Below are positions 53,557 to 62,214 of a DNA stretch of 64,000 nucleotides, one piece after another (position 1 is the first letter of the stretch; the number at the start of each line of letters is the position of its first letter). The DNA is taken from positions 620,001 through 684,000 of the forward strand of contig NZ_JAOWPT010000003.1 in NCBI RefSeq assembly GCF_025753855.1. The letters run 5' to 3'. Source of the DNA: Mesorhizobium sp. ZC-5 (GTDB lineage Bacteria; Pseudomonadota; Alphaproteobacteria; Rhizobiales; Rhizobiaceae). The translations under genes were made by a program, and so were the position numbers. The notes under the pieces are model-generated. The model ran no database searches and was not told where the DNA came from. It saw only the letters and a program-made list of their open reading frames with translations.

Positions 53557-54402
53557 TCATTCATCGGCTTCGACCGCACCCTCGTCGCGGTAGCTGACCG
53601 GTTTCGGCGGCGGCGGGCTCCGATGGAACCGGGCGCCCTTCAACCAGAGCTTCAACGCTTCCCAGTGAATTCCCACCATGATTTTCCACGTCATCAACGG
53701 AAACTTCAAGAGGCAAGCTGAAAGGGCGGCTGTGCCAAGCTTTTCGGCGTTGCCGCAGAAGGTGGCGGCGAGCAGCGGCTCACCGTTTTCGGTCTCATGG
53801 ATACGCAGCCTGACAGTCCTGCCAGGCGGCAGGATGCGAAAATGATAGCGTGTCCCCATTTCGACGAAGGGTGAGACGTGGAAGATTTTCGTCCGCTCCT
53901 GCCGGATGCCGGCATCGCTGAGATCGCCGGCCAAGATTGGCGCCACATAGGTGTGACGTTCGCCGAACGTGTTGCGCACGGCGTAAACGAGCGCAATCAG
54001 CGCATCGTTCTCATCATAGGCGAAGTAGACCGAGATCGGATTGAAGACGTAGCCGAAGATGCGCGGGTAGGCGAGCAGCAGGATTCGCGCCGCCGGCTTT
54101 TCCAATCCTGCACCGGCCAGCAAGCGATCGGCATGGGCACGCAGGGTCTCGCCGTCGCGCTCGACATGGTCCTTCTCCCAGAACGAGGCGAGGTTGGCGC
54201 CGTTCACCGACAGCAGCCTCGACATGCAGCCGGCTTCCGTCAGCCTGTCGATGTCGACCAGCAGCGAAAACACAGTATAGACAAAGCGATGGCCGAACGG
54301 CTTCAGCCGGTGGTGCATGACCTCGCCGGGATAGAGCACGGCCGCCGCCTTGGGTGGCGGGCCATTCTCGGCCATGGTGGTTATGCGGTCGACGCGGGCC
54401 AT
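53557..54402 (-). CDS. DUF1365 family protein
   Basis: The 281-aa protein matches DUF1365 (COG3496): AAAVLYPGEVMHHRLKPFGHRFVYTVFSLLVDIDRL at the N-terminus, a LLAYPRIFGYVFNPISVYFAYDE centre, and KIFHVSPFVEMGTRYHFRI. The family always travels with FAD-dependent amine-oxidase-like and Cfa-like genes and is thought to act in fatty-acid modification. ATG 54402 is used; an internal ATG at 54375 is possible. The stop of the FAD gene is 13 bp upstream, so they are co-transcribed. Confidence 0.88.
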   Translation of the reverse strand: MARVDRITTMAENGPPPKAAAVLYPGEVMHHRLKPFGHRFVYTVFSLLVDIDRLTEAGCMSRLLSVNGANLASFWEKDHVERDGETLRAHADRLLAGAGLEKPAARILLLAYPRIFGYVFNPISVYFAYDENDALIALVYAVRNTFGERHTYVAPILAGDLSDAGIRQERTKIFHVSPFVEMGTRYHFRILPPGRTVRLRIHETENGEPLLAATFCGNAEKLGTAALSACLLKFPLMTWKIMVGIHWEALKLWLKGARFHRSPPPPKPVSYRDEGAVEADE

Positions 54403-54414
54403 TCCGGCGAAATC

Positions 54415-55758
54415 CTATTCAGCGGCCAGAGCGTATTTCGGCTCATCCTCTTTCGCGGCACGCCACGGCACCGTCGCGCCGAGCGCTGCCGCAGCATCGA
54501 GGCCGGAGCGAAGTCCGTCCTCGTGAAAACCGTGGCCGGTCCACGCGCCGGCAAAGTGCGTCAGTCGCACGCCCTGGATCTCGTCGAGGCGGGTCTGCGC
54601 GGAAAGCGCGCGGACATCGAACTGCGGATGTTCAAAACTCCATTCGCCGAAGACGAGTTCGTCGCGCGGCTCGATCGTTGGATTGAGCGAGACGAAAAGC
54701 GGCATGTTTTCGTCGATGCCCTGCAGCCGGTTCATCCAGTAGGTGACGCAGACCTCGGCCTCGCCGCCATTCTCGGCCGAGCGCAGATAGTTCCAGGCCG
54801 ACCAGGCGGCGCGCCGTTTCGGCATCAGGCGCGGGTCGCGATGCAGGATCACCCGGTTCGGCCGGTAATGGATCGCCGACAGGATTTTCTTTTCCACCGA
54901 CGACGCGTCGCCGAGCATCGTCAGCGCCTGGTCGGAATGGGCGGCGATGATGATGTGGTCGAAGCGCTCCGGCGGCCGGTCGCCGGCCCAGACGGTGACG
55001 CCGAACGCATCGCGGACGATCGTTTTCACCGGCGAGGACAGGCGTAGCCTGTCGCTGAGCGGTGCAAGCAGCCGCTCCAGATAGTTTTTCGCGCCGCCGG
55101 TGACTGTGCGCCAGCACGGCCGTTCATCATGCACGAGGCGGTGATTCTCGAAGAAGCCGATGAAGGTCTCGGCCGGATAGTCGAGCATCCTGGCGCGTGG
55201 TGTTGACCAGATCGCGGCTGCCATCGGGATCAGGTAATTGTCGCGGAAGCCGGCGGAGAACCGCCGCTCCTGCAGGTATTCGCCGATCGTGGCGTGGCCC
55301 AGCAGGCCGGCGTCGCGGTCGGCGACGCACTGCCGGTTGAAGCGCAGGATCTCGCGCAGCATCCAAAGGAACGAGGGCGAGAAGAAATTGCGCTTCTGGG
55401 CAAAGATCGACCGATAGCTCGTGCCGCACCATTCCAGCCGTCCGCCGTCGAGCGACAGCGAGAAGCCCATATTGCTCTCATGGGTGGCAATGCCGACATG
55501 CGCAAAAAGGGCGGTGAGATCGGGATAATTGGGTTCGTTGTAGACAATGAAGCCGGTGTCGACGGCGACATCTCGGCCGTCGTAGTCGACGTCGACGGTG
55601 GCGGTGTGGCCGCCCGGCCTGGGCGAGGCTTCGTAGAGCGTCACGTCCGCCGTCGGGTTGAGCGCCCAGGCGGCGGAGGCTCCCGATATGCCGGCGCCGA
55701 CGACGGCGATCTTTTTCCGTCCGCCGATGTTGCCTCGGCTGATAGGCGCAATGTTCAT
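54415..55758 (-). CDS. FAD-dependent oxidoreductase of the amine-oxidase/desaturase type
   Basis: The 447-aa flavoprotein opens with a dinucleotide-binding motif VVGAGISGASAAWAL (Gly21, Gly23, Gly26) and the GRDVAVDTGFIVYNEPNYP segment. It shares plan with COG2907-type proteins encoded beside DUF1365 and Cfa. In related alphaproteobacteria such clusters act in modifying unsaturated phospholipids, in some cases toward furan fatty acids. The C-terminal GAWTGHGFHEDGLRSG is the second FAD contact. AGGGGA precedes the ATG at 55758. It is the first gene of the three-gene operon. Confidence 0.88.
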   Translation of the reverse strand: MNIAPISRGNIGGRKKIAVVGAGISGASAAWALNPTADVTLYEASPRPGGHTATVDVDYDGRDVAVDTGFIVYNEPNYPDLTALFAHVGIATHESNMGFSLSLDGGRLEWCGTSYRSIFAQKRNFFSPSFLWMLREILRFNRQCVADRDAGLLGHATIGEYLQERRFSAGFRDNYLIPMAAAIWSTPRARMLDYPAETFIGFFENHRLVHDERPCWRTVTGGAKNYLERLLAPLSDRLRLSSPVKTIVRDAFGVTVWAGDRPPERFDHIIIAAHSDQALTMLGDASSVEKKILSAIHYRPNRVILHRDPRLMPKRRAAWSAWNYLRSAENGGEAEVCVTYWMNRLQGIDENMPLFVSLNPTIEPRDELVFGEWSFEHPQFDVRALSAQTRLDEIQGVRLTHFAGAWTGHGFHEDGLRSGLDAAAALGATVPWRAAKEDEPKYALAAE

Positions 55759-56061
55759 CGAGTTCCCCTTGATCCTGTCGTATGCTTCGAGCGCGAGGCG
55801 GCACGTGTTGTCGATGACAGGTACGGGACAGGTCGCACCAAGTTTCATTCCGGCATTCAATGGCGCGTGTTAGGGGCCTCGATGCTGAAACGCCATGTTT
55901 CGAAATTGCTCCGGCTAACGACGGAATCTGTTAGGGTTCCGGGGAAGTCGCGGGGCAGGGCGGGTCTTTCAATTCGGCCCCGGTGGAAATAGGTGAAGGG
56001 TTCGCGGTCTAGCGCCGGCCCAACCTGGGGGCGGCTGTCCGCAACGAAAATGGAGGCGCGG

Positions 56062-56190
56062 ATGCGCTATGTCATCGCGGTCTGCATCGTCACCGGCTTC
56101 CTGATCTGGGATGGTGCCTACAATAACGGCCACTACCTCGACATGCTGGTGCGGGAACTCCGGAATCTGGCACGGTTGGTGGGTATCTGA
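56062..56190 (+). CDS. Short single-TM protein
   Basis: The 42-aa protein has one transmembrane segment (about 2-16, RYVIAVCIVTGFLIW) and a short polar tail ending in an amphipathic helix (LVRELRNLARLVGI). TGGAGG (56051-56056) precedes ATG 56062, with better Shine-Dalgarno support than longer in-frame starts. Function unknown; too short for most automatic callers. Confidence 0.6.
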   Translation: MRYVIAVCIVTGFLIWDGAYNNGHYLDMLVRELRNLARLVGI

Positions 56191-56386
56191 AACCGGGCGG
56201 GGCGGCATCCGCGCAATAGGCCGCGCCTTCTCGACGCATTGACCTCGCCTGCCTGCTCATCGAAAACTCGCGTCGTTCATCTCGCGCATCGGGTCGGATC
56301 GCAATGCTTTGGCAAGCCACGATGCGCGGTGTCAGATATCCGCCGCGTCCTCGCGCACCGAAGCCATGGCGTTATGGAAGGAAGCC

Positions 56387-56677
56387 GCATTGATCCGCCA
56401 CATCGTGTTTTTCAGTGCCCGTGCGGACGAGGATGTCGATGCCGTCAGATCGGGGCTTCAACTGCTCGGCAGCATCCCTCATTCCAGCGTCTTCGAGGTT
56501 TCCCTCAACACCAAGGTAGACCCGCTTTGCGATGCCGTGGACGTGGTCGTTTACGCGGAATTCGCTGACCAGGCAGCGCTCGCCGCCTACAAATCCCATC
56601 CGATTTACGCCGAAGCGACCCGGAAGGTGAGGCCATTGCGTGAAATGCGCTACTCGGCCGATATCGTTTCGCGCTGA
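56387..56677 (+). CDS. Dabb-type (stress-responsive A/B barrel) protein
   Basis: The 96-aa single ferredoxin-fold domain begins LIRHIVFFSARADED and continues with a VFEVSLNTKVDPL strand, a DVVVYAEFADQAALAAYKSHPIYAEA helix-strand and a C-terminal strand, the Dabb family plan. TTG 56387 is chosen because GGAAGGAAG lies 6 bases upstream and family members start at this Ile-Arg-His strand. An in-frame ATG at 56366 is the alternative. These homodimers bind small aromatic compounds; role unknown. Confidence 0.72.
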   Translation, partial: ALIRHIVFFSARADEDVDAVRSGLQLLGSIPHSSVFEVSLNTKVDPLCDAVDVVVYAEFADQAALAAYKSHPIYAEATRKVRPLREMRYSADIVSR

Positions 56678-56702
56678 ACGAGCAGGCGGCGCGAGTTGCG
56701 TC

Positions 56703-56987
56703 TCAATCGTCGTTCGCCGCATTGAGTTGATCGGGGCGCAATCCTTCCGCCACGGTGGATTTTCGCAGCCGAACGCCAACCCCTTCGCCATCTTCGGCGA
56801 GGAAAATGACGCCGGCCGTCTGCAGCGCCGCCCGGATTGCCTCGACCGCCGCGGCGGAAGCGCGAAGTCCGCTTTCCGATTCGGCCCGCTTGATGGTAGG
56901 AATCGATAGTCCCGTCGCATCGGCGACCTGACTCTGCGACAGGCCGACAAGGCTGCGCGCGGCTCGAATCTGTGCGGATGTGATCAT
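56703..56987 (-). CDS. XRE/Cro-type helix-turn-helix protein
   Basis: The 94-aa protein carries an HTH_3 domain at about 5-60 (AARSLVGLSQSQVADATGLSIPTIKRAESE), followed by a short C-terminal segment (VIFLAEDGEGVGVRLRK), which matches the small single-domain Xre regulators with a GVxFxxxxGxGVRL tail common in rhizobia. No toxin partner is obvious on either side. ATG 56987 is used; GTG 56993 would add two residues. Confidence 0.75.
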   Translation of the reverse strand: MITSAQIRAARSLVGLSQSQVADATGLSIPTIKRAESESGLRASAAAVEAIRAALQTAGVIFLAEDGEGVGVRLRKSTVAEGLRPDQLNAANDD

Positions 56988-57196
56988 TACCACGAGTGCT
57001 CATCCGATCATTTTTTGTTGATCTCAAAGTATCAGTGCGTTTGCATGCCGGCAAGACGCCATCCCGGCCGACAACTCGTCTCGCTGCAACCTTTCCGTGA
57101 AACTTTTCGTTAGAGGCTTCCGTGCTTTGTGCCCGGCAACAGATCGTCGCCTCGCTTTCCCGCGTCGTTCTGCCTGCGAATGATGCGAGGAAATTC

Positions 57197-57418
57197 ATGA
57201 CCAGACGCTTCGAAAGCCTTCTGGATCCGTGCGGCAATTGGATGATATGGGACCGGTCCCTCGATCTGCCCGCGATCTACCAAGGCCAGGTTCTGGAAGG
57301 TTTGGAGGCTGAAGACGCCAGGAAACTCGCTTCTCTGCTGAATGTCATGAACGACATCGAGCCCGCGGGCACGGCGGACGAACATACCCGTGCCGGCAAG
57401 CAAAATGGAGCCGCGTAG
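57197..57418 (+). CDS. Small conserved protein of unknown function
   Basis: The 73-aa soluble protein starts MTRRFESLLDPCGNWMIWD, with one Cys, two Trp, and an amphipathic helix LEAEDARKLASLLNVMNDIE (about 38-57). The final ~15 residues are polar. GAGGAAA precedes ATG 57197. No recognised family. The WMIWDRSLDLPA motif might be a useful search seed. Confidence 0.55.
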   Translation: MTRRFESLLDPCGNWMIWDRSLDLPAIYQGQVLEGLEAEDARKLASLLNVMNDIEPAGTADEHTRAGKQNGAA

Positions 57419-57494
57419 GTTTGCCCCGGCATCCGGAACAAATCCGGATCGATCCCGTTCAGTCCTCTCAAGCTTGAATGGAAGGACACGGCCG

Positions 57495-57806
57495 ATGCTC
57501 TCGACCCTCTCACAACTTCGCGGCAACCTCGATCACGACCTGCACAGGCAGATCGCAGCACTGGCAAAGCAGGTTTCGGCGCTGCAGGGCGCAGTCTCCA
57601 GCCGCGGCGGCCACGCAGTGGACGGTGCGTGGGACACGACCGCGGATCTTTATGATGACTTCCGCGACCGACTTGCCGACGCCATGCCGCATATCAGAAA
57701 GGGCGCCCGCACCGTCGAGAGGTCGGCACGCGATCATCCGGCAACCGCCGCGGTGGTCGGGCTGGTCGTCGTCGGGCTGGTCGTCGCTTTCATGTCGCGG
57801 CGCTGA
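57495..57806 (+). CDS. YqjD/ElaB-like (DUF883-type) membrane-anchored protein
   Basis: The 103-aa protein has a long amphipathic helix (about 1-45, with LAKQVSALQGAV), a GAWDTTADLYDDFRDRLADAM segment and a C-terminal transmembrane anchor (about 84-99, AAVVGLVVVGLVVAF) ending MSRR. A helical N-terminal half plus C-terminal tail anchor is the DUF883/YqjD plan; members associate with ribosomes at the inner membrane in stationary phase in E. coli. The identification here is moderate. GAAGGA precedes the ATG. Confidence 0.65.
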   Translation: MLSTLSQLRGNLDHDLHRQIAALAKQVSALQGAVSSRGGHAVDGAWDTTADLYDDFRDRLADAMPHIRKGARTVERSARDHPATAAVVGLVVVGLVVAFMSRR

Positions 57807-57839
57807 GGCGCGGCGCATGAGGTCGCGCGGAGGCCCCAA

Positions 57840-57860
57840 CCCGCGCCACACTGGCGCGGG
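57840..57860 (+). terminator. Perfect hairpin after the YqjD-like gene
   Basis: A nine-base stem (57840-57848 with 57852-57860, CAC loop) lies 34 bases after the stop. No T-run follows, so termination efficiency is uncertain. Confidence 0.4.
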
Positions 57861-57928
57861 CGGCTGCGCCGGCGAAGGCTCAACAAATCGGACCCGAATC
57901 GGTCGGCATGCGGGCTTCCATTTTGCTG

Positions 57929-58132
57929 CTATTGAACTGGTGCGGTTTGCGTACCGCCGGGCGCGACAGTACCAGCCGGAGGCGGTGTTGTAGGCGCTGT
58001 AGTGCCGGAGGACGGGGGCGGCAATTCCGCAGATGTCGTAGTCTGCGATGCTCCTGATTGAGTTTGGTTGCATGCAGCCAAGGCAGCTAGCATCAGAGTG
58101 AGCGCACCGAAAATCGGAAGTTTGCGGATCAT
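57929..58132 (-). CDS. Small Pro/Thr-rich lipoprotein
   Basis: The 67-aa lipoprotein has a signal with lipobox LAAC (about 18-21, Cys21). The mature part is a Thr/Pro/Gly/Ser-rich, unstructured tail (residues 22-67). Such small lipoproteins tether or pad the periplasm; function unknown. The start codon is preceded by a weak purine-rich sequence (AAAGGGAC). Confidence 0.72.
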   Translation of the reverse strand: MIRKLPIFGALTLMLAALAACNQTQSGASQTTTSAELPPPSSGTTAPTTPPPAGTVAPGGTQTAPVQ

Positions 58133-58229
58133 TTATAGTCCCTTTGTGGAGGCCGCCCGCTCGGGGAGCATCATCGGGACCGTGGCTGACAGGTCAACCG
58201 CTGGCGGTTCAAACATTCTTGCAAACGGT

Positions 58230-58257
58230 AAAAGCCCACCATCGGTTGGCGGGCTTT
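58230..58257 (-). terminator. Probable terminator of the CAP-domain lipoprotein (minus strand)
   Basis: On the minus strand AAAGCCCGCC (58257-58248) pairs, with one G-U, with GGTGGGCTTT (58240-58231) and is followed by a fourth T at 58230. It lies about 80 bases after the CAP gene stop (58339) and before the small lipoprotein. Confidence 0.6.
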
Positions 58258-58338
58258 GCGCTTTCCGCCCGGCTTCTCGTCACCGAACCCGGGCGCCAAG
58301 CCGAAGGCCCGTTCGTCTACGAGAAAAAGCGGCAGGCG

Positions 58339-58767
58339 TCACCCGCAAGCGAAGAACGTCGCGTAATCCCCGACCACCGAAACTCCTGCATAGCGAATGT
58401 TGGGTCGAAGCAGGTTCGTATTGTGGCCGGCGGAATTCTTCCATCCAGACACAAGATGCTGCGCGCTTCGATAGTTGTAGCCGACATTTTCGGTGCATAT
58501 GCCGCTCAATCCGGCAGCCTTGGCCTGGGCCGATCTCTCACGGAAACCGCTGTGGCTGATGGCCCCTCGGGCAGCTTGATATTGGCTGTGCTGCCTCGCC
58601 AAGGCCTTCAAAGTGCCATTGGAGGCCAATGGAGAAAGACCACGACTCGCCCTGTAGGAATTGATTTGCGTGAGCGCCTGAGCACCGAAATCGATCGTCG
58701 TGCCCGCCGGCTGCGTCGTACAGCCCGAGAGCAGAAATGCAGCGGCGATTGTGCTTGGTTTTCTCAA
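58339..58767 (-). CDS. CAP/SCP-domain (cysteine-rich secretory-like) lipoprotein
   Basis: The 142-aa protein has a short lipoprotein signal (MRKPSTIAAAFLLSGC with lipobox at 13-16), and a CAP domain with LTQINSYRASRGLSPLA, KALARQHSQYQA, ISHSGF, ENVGYNY and GHNTNLLRPNIRYAGVSVVGDYATFFA. Both conserved His of the CAP cavity are present (ISHSGF and GHNTN). TTG 58767 is chosen because it gives a clean lipoprotein signal; longer starts up to ATG 58854 add a charged leader. Bacterial CAP proteins are envelope proteins of mostly unknown role. Confidence 0.72.
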   Translation of the reverse strand: MRKPSTIAAAFLLSGCTTQPAGTTIDFGAQALTQINSYRASRGLSPLASNGTLKALARQHSQYQAARGAISHSGFRERSAQAKAAGLSGICTENVGYNYRSAQHLVSGWKNSAGHNTNLLRPNIRYAGVSVVGDYATFFACG

Positions 58768-58875
58768 GCTAAGTCTGCTTTCATCGGACGAACGGAGTGC
58801 GTTGGCGGCGTTGCCTTTCGCGGCTGCGAGCCGGAAGTCTGGCTGCGAAACCACTACAATCGCCGCGAAAGTATC

Positions 58876-59169
58876 CTATTGCATGCCGACCCATTCCCGA
58901 GCAAATTTCTCAGCGGCTCGTTCGATGGCTTCCTCGGATAGAATCCCGCGATTGTCGGCAAACCGTTTGAATGCCTCCTGCGTTTCGCTAGCCGTTGCCT
59001 CCCCGCGGAGCGCCTTTACGCAAAGGTCGATGGCGGCGTGATAGTCCAGGTCAGGAATGCCGTTCCATTCGAGTAGCACATGGTAGGCGTCTAGGACCGT
59101 CTCTACCGTGTGCGGAAAGCCGAGGCCCAAGATGACGGAAACGGGCTGATCAAATCTACAAGCGGTCAC
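58876..59169 (-). CDS. DUF982 family protein
   Basis: The 97-aa protein matches DUF982, a family largely restricted to Rhizobiales: FDQPVSVILGLG at the N-terminus, then VETVLDAYHVLLEWNGIP, YHAAIDLCVKALRGEATASETQEAFKRFADNRGI. Its function is unknown. It supports the taxonomic placement of the window. Usually found in multiple copies per genome. Confidence 0.8.
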   Translation of the reverse strand: MTACRFDQPVSVILGLGFPHTVETVLDAYHVLLEWNGIPDLDYHAAIDLCVKALRGEATASETQEAFKRFADNRGILSEEAIERAAEKFAREWVGMQ

Positions 59170-59611
59170 TGGCTGAAACTCCTTTGGTTCAGTTTGTCGC
59201 TATCAGCCGCTTGAAATCGGCGAAACTTGGATTCGCTCCGTCACGTATGAAGACCAGCGCTACGTGTTCGTGAAGAGTTGGCGCCGGGCCGATTGACCGT
59301 ACGGCGAGGATGAGGTTGAGTTACCTCCGCCAGGTCGTTGGAGGGGCTCATGAGATTACACGTGAGCCCAGCGGTCGCGACGGTCGCTCTCGCCATGGGA
59401 GGCCAATGAACGAAATGCAGCGCTCGCGTAGAAGATGAGCGATATTAAACTCCGGTCCGGCCACGCTACTTGAAACGCTCTTCGGTTCCGTGACAAACGA
59501 CAAACCTGTGGTCGCTCCTCGCTGCGATAGGTGAGGAAAGTGCCGCCCCCGTTGAATCCGATCTTCCTAGCTGCTTCAAAGTCGGTCCTGGATCGCGAAG
59601 GGGGAAGTGAC
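59170..59611. other. Gap without a convincing gene
   Basis: These 442 bases hold only short frames without recognisable protein pattern. The base composition is somewhat lower in GC than in flanking housekeeping genes. A good ribosome binding site (GGGGGAAG) for the methyltransferase lies at its right end. I see no promoter that I would defend. Confidence 0.5.
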
Positions 59612-60598
59612 ATGGTGGATTCTGATCGGATCGACAAACTGATCGCAGCCGTGCCCCCGGCTCTGGCGCTTCGCGCCGGGCTGGACCTTGGCATCTTCAC
59701 CCGGCTCGGTGGCGGCGCGGCGACTGCCGACAGCCTTGGGGCCGCGCTCGAAGTCGAGCCCGATCGTCTGTCGCGGCTCCTCTATGCGCTGGCCAGCATC
59801 GGCCTTCTCGAAGTCGAGGATGGTCTATTCCGTAACGGTGCCGAAGCCTCGGCCTTCCTCGATGCGTCCAAGCCGACCTATCGCGGCGGCGATCATGCGC
59901 TCCTGCGCGAGCTCTGGGGAGCCGACCTTTTGACCGCGGAGTCGCTGCGACAGAAGCGGCCGGCCGCGCTGCACGACTTTTCCGAAGCGGAGCCGGAATC
60001 CGCGGCCGCCTTCAGCCGCATGCTCGCGCCGGGCGGGGTGATTTTCGGCCGAAATCTGGCCCGGGAGATCGACCTCTCTGCGATCGGTTCGGTGATCGAC
60101 ATCGGCGGGGGCGCAGGGACCATTCTCGTCGGACTTCGCGAGCGATGGCCGCACATTGCGGCGACGCTGATGGAACTCCCGACGGTCGCGGCGGTCGCGC
60201 CGGCGATCCTGTCGGAATACGGCGCCGACGACGTGGTTGTCGAGGAAGGCGACATAACCGTCGCGCCGTCGATCGGCCGGCACGATCTGGCAATTCTGAA
60301 GGCCGTCGTTCAGGTCCTCCCGCTGGACAAGGCGCGCAGTTCGATCCTGAACGCAGCGCGTTGCCTCGCACCCGGAGGCGAGATCGCAATTGCGGGGTGG
60401 GGCGTCGTCGATGACGACCGCCTCGGCCCGCCCGAGGGTGTCTTCCTGAATCTCACCTTCCTGAACCTTTATCGCCACGGCGAATCGTACACTGAAGGTC
60501 AGTATCGCGCGTGGATGACCGAGGCTGGATTCCGGGACATCTCCAGGTCGCGCATGGCGGACGGCGGCACGTTGTTTCGTGCGCGTCTCACGGGCTGA
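59612..60598 (+). CDS. SAM-dependent methyltransferase, acetylserotonin O-methyltransferase type
   Basis: The 328-aa protein has an N-terminal winged-helix dimerisation domain (about 1-95; RIDKLIAAVPPALALRAGLDLGIF) and a class I methyltransferase domain. Motif I is VIDIGGGAGTILVGL (about 161-175), and later segments ILKAVVQVLPLDKA and AAR-CLAPGGEIAIA mark motifs IV-V. The ILKAVVQVL segment replaces the usual MKxVIHDW. Such enzymes methylate hydroxyl groups of small aromatic or polyketide substrates, or transfer to quinones; the substrate is unknown. GGGGGAAG precedes ATG 59612. Confidence 0.85.
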   Translation: MVDSDRIDKLIAAVPPALALRAGLDLGIFTRLGGGAATADSLGAALEVEPDRLSRLLYALASIGLLEVEDGLFRNGAEASAFLDASKPTYRGGDHALLRELWGADLLTAESLRQKRPAALHDFSEAEPESAAAFSRMLAPGGVIFGRNLAREIDLSAIGSVIDIGGGAGTILVGLRERWPHIAATLMELPTVAAVAPAILSEYGADDVVVEEGDITVAPSIGRHDLAILKAVVQVLPLDKARSSILNAARCLAPGGEIAIAGWGVVDDDRLGPPEGVFLNLTFLNLYRHGESYTEGQYRAWMTEAGFRDISRSRMADGGTLFRARLTG

Positions 60599-60692
60599 TC
60601 GTGGCTCAAGGGCTGGTTTCGGACGCAAAGCTCTCCAAGGCCCCCACTCTATCTCTCCGGGTAGCGTGGCAATCGTAGTGGCTCCCGATTGC

Positions 60693-61769
60693 CTAGATCG
60701 GCAGGCCACTAAGCTCAATTGGGCGAGCGGGCTGGGTGGTTGGAAACCGGTCCTTCAGCCTAAGGAAATATCGCTCCACTCCATAATATGAAAGCGACGC
60801 GATTGCATATGTTGCAGCGATGGCAATCAGGTTTCGGGTCAGATCGTCGAAGGGAAGTCGGTGACACGCCAGAAACATCGGGACGTGCCAAAGGTAAAGG
60901 CCGTAGGAGATTTCCCCTGTCCAACGCAGTGGCTCAAATCGCAAGGCCGACTTGAACCAGTTGGAGCCGGGATTTGCTGCTGCGCCTATGATCAACGATG
61001 CAAGGATGCCGATAAGGGTGTAGCCACCGAGATATAAAAAGCCGTTGGATAAGAGGTTAAAGCGGGCGAGTACGAGGAACACAATCAGGGAGCCCCACCC
61101 TACCGCCGGGGGGACACGAACGGATCTCTGCTTGAAGAACAGCCACGCGGTGGCAGCCCCCCACATAAGGTTGTCAAAGCGCAAGTCCGTTCGGAAATAG
61201 AGGTGAAGGGATGGGCCGCTTTCCCAGACCAGGATCCGACAAATAGCCGGAGCGCAAATTCCCACGATCAGAGTGCCCATCAGCAGTCGGGGTTTGGGAA
61301 GCGCAACAATCAGGACGAAGGGCCAGATTATATAAAACTGTTCTTCGACCGACAACGACCAGAGGTGACTGAAACCCCATTGATGGAGCCAGGTGCCTGC
61401 CTCATAGTTAAATGCGAGCTTCCAATTCCAAAAGTAAAAGATAACCCATTTTGCATTATCCAAGGTCATCGCGAGCCGCGTTGGCTGAACCAGCCAAGTA
61501 TAGATGATTACCCCACTCACAACGAGTAGCAATGCCGGAAGAAGCCTTAGGGCACGTCGCGCGTAGAAATTTCCAACACTGATATATCCTGTTTTTCCAT
61601 GTTCTGCGAGCAGTATCGAGGTGATAAGAAAGCCGCTTAGGACGAAGAAAAGGTCCACGCCGATATTCCCGCCAGGAAAGACTTGGGGCTTTGTGTGGGC
61701 AAAGAGAACTATCAGCAAAGCGATTCCGCGAAGGCCATCCAGCGATTGATTTCGATGAGTTTGCGCCAA
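60693..61769 (-). CDS. Acyltransferase-3 family membrane O-acyltransferase
   Basis: The 358-aa protein has about 10 transmembrane helices and begins with QSLDGLRGIALLIVLFAHTKP (His of the family's catalytic H at about residue 24), followed by FVLSGFLITSILL and YARRALRLLPALLL, all canonical for acyltransferase-3/NodX-like enzymes that O-acetylate or O-acylate surface glycans. TTG 61769 is chosen because GGGAGA lies 5 bases upstream; a TTG at 61826 gives a longer form. Lower GC than the surrounding core genes suggests horizontal acquisition. Confidence 0.87.
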   Translation of the reverse strand: MAQTHRNQSLDGLRGIALLIVLFAHTKPQVFPGGNIGVDLFFVLSGFLITSILLAEHGKTGYISVGNFYARRALRLLPALLLVVSGVIIYTWLVQPTRLAMTLDNAKWVIFYFWNWKLAFNYEAGTWLHQWGFSHLWSLSVEEQFYIIWPFVLIVALPKPRLLMGTLIVGICAPAICRILVWESGPSLHLYFRTDLRFDNLMWGAATAWLFFKQRSVRVPPAVGWGSLIVFLVLARFNLLSNGFLYLGGYTLIGILASLIIGAAANPGSNWFKSALRFEPLRWTGEISYGLYLWHVPMFLACHRLPFDDLTRNLIAIAATYAIASLSYYGVERYFLRLKDRFPTTQPARPIELSGLPI

Positions 61770-61879
61770 TTGTTCTCCCGTCTGCACGATGATTAGTCGC
61801 GAGGTGCATATCTCATTGAGTAACAAAGGAAAAGCCGGCCACCCTCAGCTTCCTGCCCAGCAGCCTTGCGGCCATCGAC

Positions 61880-62035
61880 ATGAGCAAGAGGGCTGTTCGC
61901 GGACGCCTCGATTACGGGGCGAAGGTTCAGTTGCTGGAGACGGACGTTGACCGGCCGCCAACGGTTGGCGTGTGGAGGCCGATAAAGGTGGGCAGGAACC
62001 AGCCTACGGTGTGGTCGCTTCAGCGGCTTAAGTGA
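61880..62035 (+). CDS. Possible small protein (51 aa)
   Basis: An ATG at 61880 opens a 51-codon frame (starting MSKRAVRGRLDYGAKVQLLE) with a basic N-terminus and TVGVWRPIK...WSLQRLK at the end. No clear ribosome binding site lies upstream and no family is recognised. It occupies the otherwise empty ~300-bp stretch 61770-62067 and may be a fragment or a chance frame. Confidence 0.25.
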   Translation: MSKRAVRGRLDYGAKVQLLETDVDRPPTVGVWRPIKVGRNQPTVWSLQRLK

Positions 62036-62067
62036 ACACTGAGATCAACGCGGAAGATATCGCACAT

Positions 62068-62214
62068 TCAGGAACTCGCGACCCACACCAACAGCAACAG
62101 CAGCATGCCGAAAGCTATGACACAGTCGAAAATCCTTACCTGAGGAACGCCGATCAGCGCCAGCCCGGAACCAAAGAGCCCGCCCATCAATCCCAGCAGT
62201 ATCATCTCAACCAT
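62068..62214 (-). CDS. Tiny two-helix membrane protein
   Basis: The 48-aa product is almost wholly hydrophobic: MVEMILLGLMGGLFGSGLALIGV (helix 1) and FDCVIAFGMLLLLLVWVASS (helix 2). GGAGG lies directly before ATG 62214, which supports this start over 62343. No family recognised. It lies between the acyltransferase and the tRNA-Asn fragment, outside the integrative element. Confidence 0.6.
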   Translation of the reverse strand: MVEMILLGLMGGLFGSGLALIGVPQVRIFDCVIAFGMLLLLLVWVASS

